A stretch of DNA of 42,979 nucleotides from the NCBI GenBank assembly GCA_027452145.1, contig DAIDHB010000379.1, positions 1 to 42,979 on the forward strand, read 5' to 3'. How positions within the stretch are numbered: position 1 is the first letter of the stretch; the number at the start of each line of letters is the position of its first letter. Position numbers and translations under genes: made by a program. This stretch comes from Planctomycetales bacterium (GTDB lineage Bacteria > Planctomycetota > Planctomycetia > Isosphaerales > Isosphaeraceae). Below, piece by piece: positions 28,101-35,000 of the stretch. Below the pieces are notes generated by a model. That model made no database searches. It worked only from the letters and a program-made list of their open reading frames with translations, and was not told where the DNA came from.

Positions 28101-29390
28101 GATCAGACTGGCGTGTTGCTCCAGAACTCGGCCGGAAACACGATCGGCGGCCCCGGTGCCGGGATGAACGTCATCTCTGGGAACACGCAGGCCGGCGTCG
28201 AGCTGACGGGCCTCTTCTCGACCCAGGAGCTCATCCAGTACAACGACATCGGCACGAGGATCGATGGCACCGGCCGGGTGGGGCAGCAGGCCTCGAATCC
28301 GATCGATGACGGGACCTATCCCGTCCAGAAATATGGCGTGTACATCCTCACGCCCTCGCCGTCGTCCGCCGACCTTCCCCAGAATAATCTGATCTCCTGG
28401 AATAAGATCTCAGGCAACCTGATCGGGATCAACATCACGGGCGTCGGCTCGGACGTGGGGACAGGCCAGAACGTCCCGCTCGGGAAGAATGTCATCACCA
28501 ACAACAAGATCGGCACCGACGCCTCGGGCAACCCCGATCCGAACTTCGAGTACGGCGTCTACATCAACAACTCGGCCGCCAACACGATCGGTGGCTCGAC
28601 CGCGGCGGGGAACCTCCTGGCGTACAACGGTGTCGACGGCGTGGAGATCTTCGCCGGCGTGACGCGGAGCAAGTCCGGGGCGCCGTCGGCCCGCAACATC
28701 ATCTCCGGGAACACGATCGGCCTGCCCCCCGCTACGGGCAATCCGCCCGTGACGGTCGTGGTCCCCGACGGTCCAACCATCACCCTCGGCCAGCAGCTCT
28801 ACGGCGTCGTCGTGATCGGGTCGTCGAGTAACCAGATCGGTACGAAGAGCGTGGGAAACACGATCCGGGGCAACGTCCAGGCCGGCGTCTACATCACGGT
28901 CAAGGATTTCCAGGGGAATGTCTACGCCACGCCCACCAACAACACGCTCAACGATAACCAGATCATCGCCAACGGCGTCTATGGCGTGTATCGGTTCGAG
29001 TCGCCCGACAACTCTGTGCCGATGCGGCCGCAGCGCCATCCCAACATCTTCCGGGGCAACCCCGTCCCCCTGGGCGATTACATCAAGACGCTCAACAGCA
29101 ACACGCAGTTGCCGCGGACTCCCTCGAAGTACGCCCGCCACCATCACGGGAAGTCGGTCAAGATCGCGAAGCACCCGTTCGCCGGTCATCATGGCCGGGG
29201 CGCCCACCCCGCGAGGTTGTCCGGCCATCATGGGAAGGTGGCGGGGATCGCCAGGCCCTCGGCCCACGAGGCCGATGCCGGGGCCGGGGCCGGGGCGCAG
29301 CAATCGGTCCGGCCCCGCGTGCCGGCCCTCTTCCGCGACGGGGTCGATCCGCTGGTGATCGGTCACAACAAGCGGCACCACGGCCATTGA
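19200..29390 (+). CDS. Giant (3396-aa) secreted parallel beta-helix surface protein
   Basis: The protein begins with an Arg-rich stretch and LELFEQRTLLS (residues 26-36), a variant of the planctomycete LEPR-XLL N-terminal motif found on large exported proteins. Residues about 40-1370 are tandem units, each with a GSLxxAIN/IxFxIP segment, a TIDGST segment, NTIG beta-helix turns and a beta-sandwich-like segment. Two copies of a LQLxSWGDGS domain interrupt the helix (from 1371 and 2162). Residues about 1500-3270 are dozens of right-handed beta-helix turns of the type NVISGN..DGI...SNxIEGNxIGTD. The last 100 residues are His- and Lys-rich with several HHG motifs. GGAGGAG lies six bases before the ATG. 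There is no classical signal peptide or membrane anchor. Such proteins are usually adhesins or polysaccharide-binding proteins; no lyase active site is evident. Confidence 0.9.
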   Translation: MNVFGKAGRRGRGRGRDRNRTTRIGLELFEQRTLLSQVAIVTNTSGDPTVSGSLGFELNYAQGHFTAANPGTIEFNIPAGPFVISPTATLDVPANTTVDGSTEAAFLGSPAVIQINGGNQSIDGLTVVGTKSTINDLEIVDFKGAGIRVESTAATITANLIGTDGTPAANTLGNQVGIWVDGSAGAATAVIGGATPALANTIGFNSSAGVSISGAGATGTTVLGNDIGTDATGDNLGNLVGVSIAASNNIIGQAGAGNTIGHNTTDGISVTSGTGNVISQNIYVGLNGTGSPVQANDIALAGGVTNPQSPPKILTASYDPSYSTPLVVQVEATPVTSSSPQTLEVYKVTAAGRTLVATKPVTGLSASSPTAVSLSLVQGATLSGTENLVATLTDSVGGTSEFSGSVGISSGSVVTTAADDGPGSLHSAINFATANPNTRITFAIPGTGPFNINLTTALPVIPSKTTIDGTSSTGGLVILNGGNTLATGLALAGGSDEILKLEVENFTTGILISSSGNTVGGTAGTGNTIGPNGKYGVDVNSGGGNVVSEDTYVGSNGTASPIQANDIFLGAGVTNPQAAPTLAGPSFDPQTNQLTVEAYANGPTSAQQVLEIYLVTAGQRTFVSSQMVQLSTNSASPTSVTFNLSPSQVTGITTGSSFAATLTDPTKGTSTFSAAVTIQGGNVVTQPIDSKQYGSLYYAINYVTQNSGYKNIVFDIPVASTATSVTLDESGVTLPPIPVGITIDGSTEAQNVNQTVSVIIDGKSQAKDGLTLSGGQDRLLNLTIENFKNGVVVSSGGNTVADSTIGPNSQSGIDIISGSGSVVTQGTYEGSNGTGTPVQANDIVVGPGVTNPQSPPTLLTASFDSSYATPLVVQVEATPVPSSSPQTLEVYTVTAASRKLVATAQVTGLSSSSPTAVYLSLVPGATLNGTENLAATLTDSVGGTSEFSGSVPISLGSVVTTKADDGPGSLRSAINFAANHSGTKITFAIPAPNPSTGTFVIPVGSSSGAALPALPAGTIVDGSTEAGIVLTNAGAGNNADGLTLPNGNDKVLGLTIQGFNVGILVDSSSNTIGGTGSSAGNTIGPNGQYSVDVKSGSGNVVSQDTYVGSNGTASPVQANDIFLGAGVTKPQPAPVLLSATLGSSSNTVILQTKDPVTSNLTVEVYVVTNGSRTFVGAAKGDPNSPSPFTSVTTTASLSPGQVLAATFTDATNGTSIFSDAVTIAGGNVVNTTNDSGAAGSLSYAINYVANPANKTTNIVFAVTVPQGQTSVTLNESGGLPPIPANITIDGATESTNFGQSIRVIIDGGTKAINGLTLSGGDIIENLTIQNFAGTGIVVASSGNVIAGDTVQNNKVGVSITGSNNLVGEFGLQLKSWGDGSNVPTKGQDLVIAGLDSSGLLHIRTFDPAGVLTNAYETVENGDLYLTIADASGAVLQSTQETKLSAAVGLAISDLKLNLPNWLPPHVLSGTETSQALGDATLITGKLLQGSGNTIVNNTVGGSTAAGIQISGNNDSVNGNYIGTDAAGKDQGNTVGISITGTSDTIGGTVTGGAAAIVTASSYFGPSNILGYNGTGISISGAASDLVVQGNFIGTDLAGTKLATGSEFGISVDGVSGLTIGGSNTSSYSSPTSATPSLTSFEGNVIGYVGTGISISGNAGDNVEGNYIGVDPINPKIDLGNGTGILLSSSSNIVGGSDLVDSVTLPLSGSTLGATVTSSANIIGFNTKAGVKITSDSNKVQANYIGTEPGGYNLGNADGIDLSGSGGTGNTIGGTLSPTIGGTGEAALSIAAATNGNIIAFSTGDGVKVEAGASSNTIGGNYIGTDPSGDALGNSNGIEITGGTSITIGSSSSGIVSGSPENGANIISGNANDGILLDNSASNNSVEGNMIGADSVVNAGTAKDTTFRFGNGNGIEVNSGASDNTIGGSPNIGQTGAVSTVGTTANLIAGNSADGILFGPASGGPGKTNTVVGNVISLNSHNGIDVAANASPTSNTIIQGNLIGIDPSNGNPYNSLNQSEGNLLSGIQIAGNNQATISQNVISGNGLSGITLSSTSGAGEGSVQIRTNLIGTDVTGTEVATSAATGALPFGNVLDGIRVADFTGVTIGGTAPANTVDLNLTASGGNLISGNLGRGIELDGGASGVAIDANLIGVLYGAQWYGLQLLSWGDGSTVPSAGQSIVLVGLDSGGLLHIRAFDPAGVRTDTYEKMESNSLHLITADASGNILSDTPESNLSLVQTQAIASLKQEISDLLALRTLTVPQTYQILGEAAAVAGRMLYSPEYSALSSQDALGNSSGNLSDGVFVYQATGNSITGDVISANRGYGVHVFGNQLAQSLTISSNFIGTNQDGTQVVVADTSTGFGNGADGIFLDQVGASGSPSPTVQITGNVVSGNHANGVDLQNSDGVTIASNKIGTSVDGSGAPGVVDMDFGNGSNGVFISLNSQYNTVGGTSAVSNVISGNHGSGVFVSGSSGSVARFNVIAGNYIGYSPAGLVPNAVAGIILSNASSNTIGGAAGTGNVISGNSLDGILLVNTAESNSIEGNLIGTDTTGTAAVPNSADGILLLGGSIGTTIKGVTQGGGPVDHNEIIGNVVSGNSENGIQIFGAYAKSNQVLGNTIGLAKGGSAMLGNQGNGVYLNNDGGNNVIDGGSNVNWQVGDPNVISGNAQSGILIFGTAGQGGHDEIAGNLIGVDSGGMNAMPNGGDGVFIYGTPNNSVTGNIISGNAQAGVQIFTPVDNASAEDNTVSGNYIGVGAQGTNPIGNASDGVQIFSASHNIIGPGNVISENRGNGILIAEVSTSHPIGNTIQGNLIGVGSDGSTARGNLQDGILVNGGWNNTIGAVGTSVSPTSVASAPTVPSNVISGNGAAGVEFAGATSRNTLLGNYIGVATNGTQAVPNTSSGVFIDNLSTQASREQIGLPEAGAGNIIGGSSTNPAVNILGPATGGFAQNTVQGNLIGVGSDNQSLGDQTGVLLQNSAGNTIGGPGAGMNVISGNTQAGVELTGLFSTQELIQYNDIGTRIDGTGRVGQQASNPIDDGTYPVQKYGVYILTPSPSSADLPQNNLISWNKISGNLIGINITGVGSDVGTGQNVPLGKNVITNNKIGTDASGNPDPNFEYGVYINNSAANTIGGSTAAGNLLAYNGVDGVEIFAGVTRSKSGAPSARNIISGNTIGLPPATGNPPVTVVVPDGPTITLGQQLYGVVVIGSSSNQIGTKSVGNTIRGNVQAGVYITVKDFQGNVYATPTNNTLNDNQIIANGVYGVYRFESPDNSVPMRPQRHPNIFRGNPVPLGDYIKTLNSNTQLPRTPSKYARHHHGKSVKIAKHPFAGHHGRGAHPARLSGHHGKVAGIARPSAHEADAGAGAGAQQSVRPRVPALFRDGVDPLVIGHNKRHHGH
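20430..23280 (+). repeat. A-B-A-B higher-order repeat in the giant gene
   Basis: Units of about 807-828 bp start at 20430, 21237, 22065 and 22875, each at a GxVVTT or GGNVV anchor. Units 1 and 3 (SVVTT.ADDGPGSL) resemble each other most, and units 2 and 4 (GGNVV, SLxYAINYV) resemble each other most. The period of the pair is 1635-1638 bp, so a two-unit block appears to have been duplicated. The end is approximate, because unit 4 runs into the inserted domain at 23310. Confidence 0.75.
23310..23660 (+). repeat. Inserted non-helix domain, copy 1 (LQLKSWGDGS)
   Basis: About 117 residues, from LQLKSWGDGS through GLDSSGLLHIRTFDPAGV and an Ala/Leu-rich helical end with LPPHVLSGTETSQALGDA, interrupt the beta-helix. 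A second copy begins at 25683. Confidence 0.75.
25683..26040 (+). repeat. Inserted non-helix domain, copy 2 (LQLLSWGDGS)
   Basis: About 119 residues, from LQLLSWGDGS through GLDSGGLLHIRAFDPAGV and an end with TVPQTYQILGEAAAVAGRML, match copy 1 in order and spacing. The N-terminal two thirds are best conserved. Confidence 0.75.
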
Positions 29391-29439
29391 GAACGCCGCG
29401 TCGGCCTGGTCTGCGACCGGGACCGGCACAGAATGCCGC

Positions 29440-29465
29440 GAGGGCCGACCACCGGGTCGGCCCTC
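29440..29465. terminator. Hairpin between convergent genes, probable bidirectional terminator
   Basis: Perfect 11-bp arms GAGGGCCGACC (29440-29450) and GGTCGGCCCTC (29455-29465) with loop ACCG lie 50 bp after the giant gene stop and 62 bp after the stop of the convergent barrel gene. There is no T-tract, as is common in GC-rich genomes. Confidence 0.6.
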
Positions 29466-29526
29466 CGCGCTTCGAACTTACGCCCCCGATCCGTCGCGAG
29501 CGGACCGATCGGAGACATCCCGGCGA

Positions 29527-31326
29527 TCATTGCACGACCGGTGGCGTGATCGGGACGGGCCGTCGGACGGTCCGGCCGAAGTAGTAGTTGAAGAACAGGA
29601 CGAATTCGGTGTCGAATGGCTTCGGGCTGCTCACCGGCGTCACGAGGGCGGCCGTGAGCATCGACCGGCCGTGGAACATCATGTTGAGGCCGTAGGTCAG
29701 GTTCGTCGCGTTCGCCGACGCCGCCGGGTCGAACGCGTTGAACGGGTTCCGGTGGTCCAGGGGCGAATTCACGTGCACCTCGAAGGACGGCACGATCGCC
29801 GTGATCAGGCGGCTGGTGTCCGGGTTCTGGTACACGAAATAGCCCGTGCTGATGTCGTTGTACATCATCGAGACGTCGGAATTGGTGGCCGGGAAGATGA
29901 AACCGCTGAAGCCCTGGACGAAGAAGCGGTCCTGCCTCCAGAGGTAGGCGATGAACGGCTGGAGGTACGTCGTGTTCAGGCCGTAGAGATACGGGGCCCC
30001 GGCGAACCGCCCGGTGGCCGTCGGCGGGGAGATCTGGAACCCGGCGGTGAGCACGCTGCCGGTCTCGACGTTCTGCTTGAGGATGTACTTGGCGAAGATA
30101 TCCAGGTTGCCCAGGGCCGTCGAGGTCGGCACGGCGATCGTCGTGCTCTGGCCGGTCAGCGAGTTGAGCGGGAGCCTCATCCCGATCGAGCCGTTCCCGT
30201 CGTCGAAGGTCTTCTCGAAGCCCCACATGTAGATATAAGCGTTAAGTCGATTGACCGGAGACCGCAGGGCGGTGTTCACGGTCGAATTGACATTGGTGTA
30301 GAAATTGTAGTCGAAGAAGACGCGATCCTGCGGCCGGGGCGACTGGTTCTCGGAGACCTTGAAGTTGCGCAGGCTGGGGTAGAACAGCGCGTTGCCGTGC
30401 TGCCCCGGCGGCAACGGCGGCGAGTGGCCCGGTCCCGCGGCCGAGGCCATCGGCGAGTGCGAGTAGAAGGGGCTCATGTCGCCGATGACGCCCGGGGGCA
30501 GATCCGCACCCGACGAGGTCGTGCCGAAGCCGAAGCCGGAAGCGGTCGGGCCTGACCCTGCGCCGGCGACCAGGTCACCGAGCACGCGTGACGGGCCCGT
30601 ATCGGTCGGCGTCGTGCCCGGGCCGGTCCCGAAATCCGCCCCCGCGTCCGTCCCGGTCCCGGCTGTCGCGGGAAGCCCCGCCGACTCGCCAGCCCCCTCG
30701 GCGCCGATGCCCGCCGCCTTCCCGGCGGGCCCGCTTGGGAACCCGTCCATGGCGCTCAACCCCTGGCCCGTCGCCGATCCAGGCTGGAGCTTGCCCCCCT
30801 GAGCCTGGAGCGAAGGGACCATCGAATAATAGGGCGCGGCTCCCGATGAGGGCCCCTGGGCGCTACCCTTGTAGGGGGTCGCGCTCGGGAACGGAGCGCT
30901 CGGTCCCCCTAGGGGGCCCGAGACGGCCTGGGGCGTCGCGGCGTAGTAGGGCCCTGACGCCTGGTAGCCGCCGGGAAACGTCGATCCGCTCTGCGGGTAG
31001 GGTACCGGCGAGGTTTTAGAGCCCTGCGGGAGGGCCCCGGGCATCGCTGCCGGGGCGCTGTAACCCCGGGGAAATGAAGCCGCGCTCCGCGGATAAGGGA
31101 TTCCGCTGGCGGTGGCTCCTCCGCCGGGAGATGCGGCCTGAGGCGCGGAGGAGTTGAGCGTGGCGGGCGCTTGATAGCCGCTGGGAAATGCCGGGCCGCC
31201 GGAGGGCGTGAGTGCAGCGACCCGACCTGGACTGTCGCCGCTCGCCTGACCATAAGCGCAGTTCGCCAGAGATAGGCCGGTTATGGCCAACCCCGTGAGC
31301 ACGCAGTTCCCGATGATTCGCCTCAT
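29527..31326 (-). CDS. Outer-membrane beta-barrel protein with repetitive Pro/Gly-rich N-terminus
   Basis: This 599-aa protein has a signal peptide (about 1-27, cleavage near AYGQA). Residues about 28-330 are Pro/Gly/Ser/Ala-rich, with three approximate repeats carrying FPSGYQAP, FPRGYSAP and FPGGYQAS, and a GVIGDMSPF segment near 283. From about 335 the sequence alternates in the manner of beta strands (VFFDYNFYTNV, GNLDIFAKYILKQ, FFVQGFSGFIFPA) and ends in FVLFFNYYFGRTVRR, so an outer-membrane barrel is likely. It resembles planctomycete barrel proteins annotated as putative transporters; no substrate can be named. GGAG lies eight bases before the ATG. The gene converges on the giant surface protein. 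Confidence 0.8.
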   Translation of the reverse strand: MRRIIGNCVLTGLAITGLSLANCAYGQASGDSPGRVAALTPSGGPAFPSGYQAPATLNSSAPQAASPGGGATASGIPYPRSAASFPRGYSAPAAMPGALPQGSKTSPVPYPQSGSTFPGGYQASGPYYAATPQAVSGPLGGPSAPFPSATPYKGSAQGPSSGAAPYYSMVPSLQAQGGKLQPGSATGQGLSAMDGFPSGPAGKAAGIGAEGAGESAGLPATAGTGTDAGADFGTGPGTTPTDTGPSRVLGDLVAGAGSGPTASGFGFGTTSSGADLPPGVIGDMSPFYSHSPMASAAGPGHSPPLPPGQHGNALFYPSLRNFKVSENQSPRPQDRVFFDYNFYTNVNSTVNTALRSPVNRLNAYIYMWGFEKTFDDGNGSIGMRLPLNSLTGQSTTIAVPTSTALGNLDIFAKYILKQNVETGSVLTAGFQISPPTATGRFAGAPYLYGLNTTYLQPFIAYLWRQDRFFVQGFSGFIFPATNSDVSMMYNDISTGYFVYQNPDTSRLITAIVPSFEVHVNSPLDHRNPFNAFDPAASANATNLTYGLNMMFHGRSMLTAALVTPVSSPKPFDTEFVLFFNYYFGRTVRRPVPITPPVVQ

Positions 31327-32034
31327 GCCACGACTCCATGACTGGTCAGAATCGACGACCCACCTGGTCCCCTACGAGGCCCGGTCGTACGGCGATCCCC
31401 GCCGGCTTTTCGATCGCGAGCGGCCGCCGGATCCGTCGCCTCCGAGTCCCCGCATCCCACGACGGTCCGCCCTCGCGTCTTCCGCCGACCCGGCCGGACC
31501 GACGCCGAGTCCTCCGAGAATCTCGCGTATCAACCGCCCATGCGGCGGCCCGCCGAAGACCGGCTGGCTGTCGCGCCCAAGAGTCGGGCGCGACCGGGAG
31601 AATTGTTAGGGGCGAACCCCCGACATCGGGTTATCGCTCCGGCACCGATCGCGGAGCCCACGAGGACGTTGCCGGCTCACCGGCCCTCCCCGACCAGCCT
31701 CTGCGCGAATCTGTGACCGTTGTATCGGTCATTTGGACGCGGATGATTGCTCCGATTTTGCCGAAAGACAGGATTTCGCCGACAGCATTTTGACTTTATG
31801 CGTGCTATTGGAGTCCTGCTGAAGCGATGGGAACCGCAGCCTGAACCCCGGGATCTCGCCGACGTGGCTCCTGACTGAAAGGCAAGGGGTCGATACCCCT
31901 GGAGAAGGCAGCTCGAGACAGTCGCTCGCAGGTCGAAGTTCTTCCCTTCGCCATGCGTTCTGGTGATCGGACTCGGGACGAGTTACAATCGTGGATGCTT
32001 GAGCTGGGCATCAATCCAGGGGAAGGCATCCTGA
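31327..32034. other. 708-bp intergenic region between divergent barrel and WD40 genes
   Basis: No supportable gene; open frames here are low-complexity. An AT-richer stretch at about 31690-31810 contains TTGACT (31790-31795) without a matching -10. A TACAAT at 31984-31989 is the best -10 candidate for the WD40 gene. I see no clear promoter for the barrel gene. Confidence 0.6.
31984..31989 (+). promoter_or_regulatory. Candidate -10 box for the WD40/pseudocaspase gene
   Basis: TACAAT lies 46 bp before the ATG at 32035. The -35 position (31961-31966, TGGTGA) is poor, so this is a weak call. Confidence 0.3.
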
Positions 32035-35000
32035 ATGGGAGACCTGGCGATGAGCTGCTTCTGGGATGATCACCGGTCGGATACGGAGATGAGGCGGGCC
32101 TGGGAGGATCGTCGCCCTCACAGCAGCCTGTGTCTGGCATTCCTGGCGATGCTGCTGGTGCTGACGGCCTCCGGCCCGTCCTGCGGGCAGGATCTGCCTC
32201 GGGACTTTGAGTGGCCCAAGTTGATGTTGAACGGACAGGCGGGGCACATCGCCCCAGCCTGGGCCGTTGCTTTCAGCCCGGATGGGAGATACCTCGTCTC
32301 GGGTGGCGACGACAAGAGGATTCAGGTGTGGGAGTTCCGGGAGGGCGAACCGCGTCTCGATCGGACGATCCGTCCCCCGCTTCAACGGAACGGCGGGGAT
32401 ATCCGGGCCCTGGCAATTTCGCCCAGGCCGGACCCGACGGACGGGCATTTCCTGCTGGCCGCCGCGGGCCTTGGCGCCACCGGGAAAGGCGACATTCTGA
32501 TCTACCGCCTCTCCGGCCGGGCCGATCAGGTTATGGATGAGCTGGCGTTCGAGTTGAAACAGGGGAAACCGAGCCAGAAGGCCGCGGCCGATGGGAGATC
32601 GGGCGCGACGCCCGGCGGAGGTGTTGCGCCGCTCACCGGCCATTCACGGATGGTTTATGGATTATCCTTCTCGCCCGACGGCCGCCACCTGGCGTCCTGC
32701 GGGGAGGACGGGACGATCCGGATCTGGGACCTGGGTCGTGACGAGGGCGACCCCGCGCAGGCCCGGCCCGCGGGCCCGCAACGATCGGCGACCGGCGTCA
32801 TCCGCGATCGTCGCCCGGTACGAGTGCTGCGTGGACACGCCGGCCAGGTGCGGCACGCGATCTTCCTGGACGACGACCGCCTCGTGAGCTTCGGCTCGAT
32901 CGGAGATGGTTCGGTCCTTTTATGGTCCTGGAGAGAATCGGATCGGCCGTCTCTCGCGATCCATGTGCCCGATTCGGAGCACGTCCGGCGCGAGGGGGGG
33001 GTGGCGGTACAGATCAACGCGATCGCGGCCGGCACAGCGAGCGACGGCCGCCGGTTTGTGGTCACGGGCCGCGAGAGCGGAGAACTGGAATTGTTCCGCG
33101 AGTCCGCGCGCGGGACGTGGAAGCGGGCGCACCTGAACCCGGATGACTTGTCGCAGCATCGATCCATCGAGGGATTGGCCCTCAGCCCGGACGGGAGTTG
33201 GCTGGCAGTCAGCCAATTAAAGGAGCCGCTGCCTCCGGCAAACCTCTTGCCCCGCACCGAGTGCGAGGTCACTCTCTGGAAGCTCCAGCAGGCAGGGCCC
33301 GTCCAACCGATCCGGGTCGCGGCCGACGTGGTCCGGGCCGTGGCGTTCAGCCCAAACGGCCGGTTCCTGGTCACCATCGGCGGCGAGGCGCAGGAACTCG
33401 TCGTGCACGAACTGAGGCCGGACGGCCGCAAACCCACATTCGAGGTTCGAGGTCCGGGCACCGAGCTTTGGGATGTCGGCTTCCTCGGCGACGCGCCGAA
33501 CAGTCCGGCGATCGCCTTCGCCCGCAACCGGCCCAGGGGTCAGGAGGTCGCGGCCTGGGAGGGCTTCGACCTGCCGGGGCGGCGGTTCGTGTCCATCGAT
33601 CGCCCCGACCAACTGCACCGCGCGATCATCCAGTCCGACGACGGCTGGACCCTCCGGCCCATCAGGCTAACAGAGCTCCTGGCTGAGCGTCCCGGGTCGG
33701 AACCGGTGCGGCTGGTCCTGGACCGGACCAACGTGCGGTGGACGGCCTACACCTTCATCCCCCCCAGTGCCGCCCATCCCCGGCTGTCGGTGGCGATCGG
33801 CTGCCGGGAGGGGATGGTCGCCATCTATACCCTTCCCGATGGAAAGAAGACGCGCGAGTTCCTTGGGCACGCGGGACCGGTTTATGGCGTCGCCCCGTCG
33901 CCCGACGGTCGATGGTTGCTCACGGGCTCGGCCGACCAGACGATCGGACTCTGGAGCCTCGCCGGGTGCGACGTTCGCCCGACGCTCGGCGCCCGGTTCG
34001 AGCCCGACGCCCAGGGGGCCTTGGTCGTCCGAGAGATCACCCCCCGCGGATTCGCCGACCAGAGGGGCATCAAGGTCGGTGACCGGATCACAAAGGCCGA
34101 GATCATCCAGGGCGCGAGGGTGAGCGGTCAGATTCCGTTGGAACCGGGTCGGCTTGATGCCTTCGCCGAGGAGGCCCGCCCCGGCGCGGAGATTCAGCTC
34201 CTCCTCACCGTGCCCCGGCCCGACGTCCCCCCCATAAGGGTGGCGTTCAGTCGTCGGGACCAGCCCCTGCTGAAGCTGCTGGCGGCCACCAACAAGGAGT
34301 GGATCGCCTGGATGCCCGAGGGCTATTACGACACCTCGATCGCCGGTGACCGCCGGCTCGTGGGCTGGCACGTCAACAGGGTCGAGCGATTTCCCAACGG
34401 GGACCTAGGAATCCTGCCTTCCGACTTCCATCCGATGTCGCGGTTCGAGCGGTTGCTCCACAGAAGGGACGCGATCGACCGGCTGCTGGCGACCGGTGAC
34501 CCTGGTATTCCCGCGCCGCCGCCGCTGGCCAGCCTCACGCCCCCGGCCATCCGGTTCTTCCAGGCCGGGCCCCAGGGGGCGCCGATCGCCGAGCCGGTGC
34601 TCCAGGCCCAGCAGCCCGCGCTGGCGCTGCGGATCGACGCCATCGGCGCGCCGGGCCGGCAGGTCGCGTCGGTGCGCGTCTTCAACAGCAATGTCCCCAA
34701 CCCGCCGCAGAACCTACCGCCCCGGGCCGGCCCGAACGCGGCCCAGAGCCTCGTCGAGACCATCCGCCTCTGGCCCGGCGATAATCTGGTCAGCGTCGAG
34801 GCCGTCGACAACCTGGGGATCGTCGGCCGAGGCGAGCTGCTCGTCCGGTACCAGCGACAGGCCGCGCCCACGGCGGCTGCCCGGCTCGTGATCCGAACGC
34901 TCGGCATCGGACAGTTCGCGGCGTCGGACATCCCGGCGATCCGGTGCGCCGACCGGGATGCCGAGGCCCTCGCCGAATTCTTCCATGCGCGCGGCGAGTC

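Noticed and set aside
19200..29390. CRISPR-like or satellite repeats
   Set aside because: The many repeated short sequences stay in one reading frame and encode beta-helix turns; there are no equal-length spacers.
31790..31812. TTGACT at 31790 as the promoter of the WD40 gene
   Set aside because: No -10-like sequence at 15-19 bp spacing.
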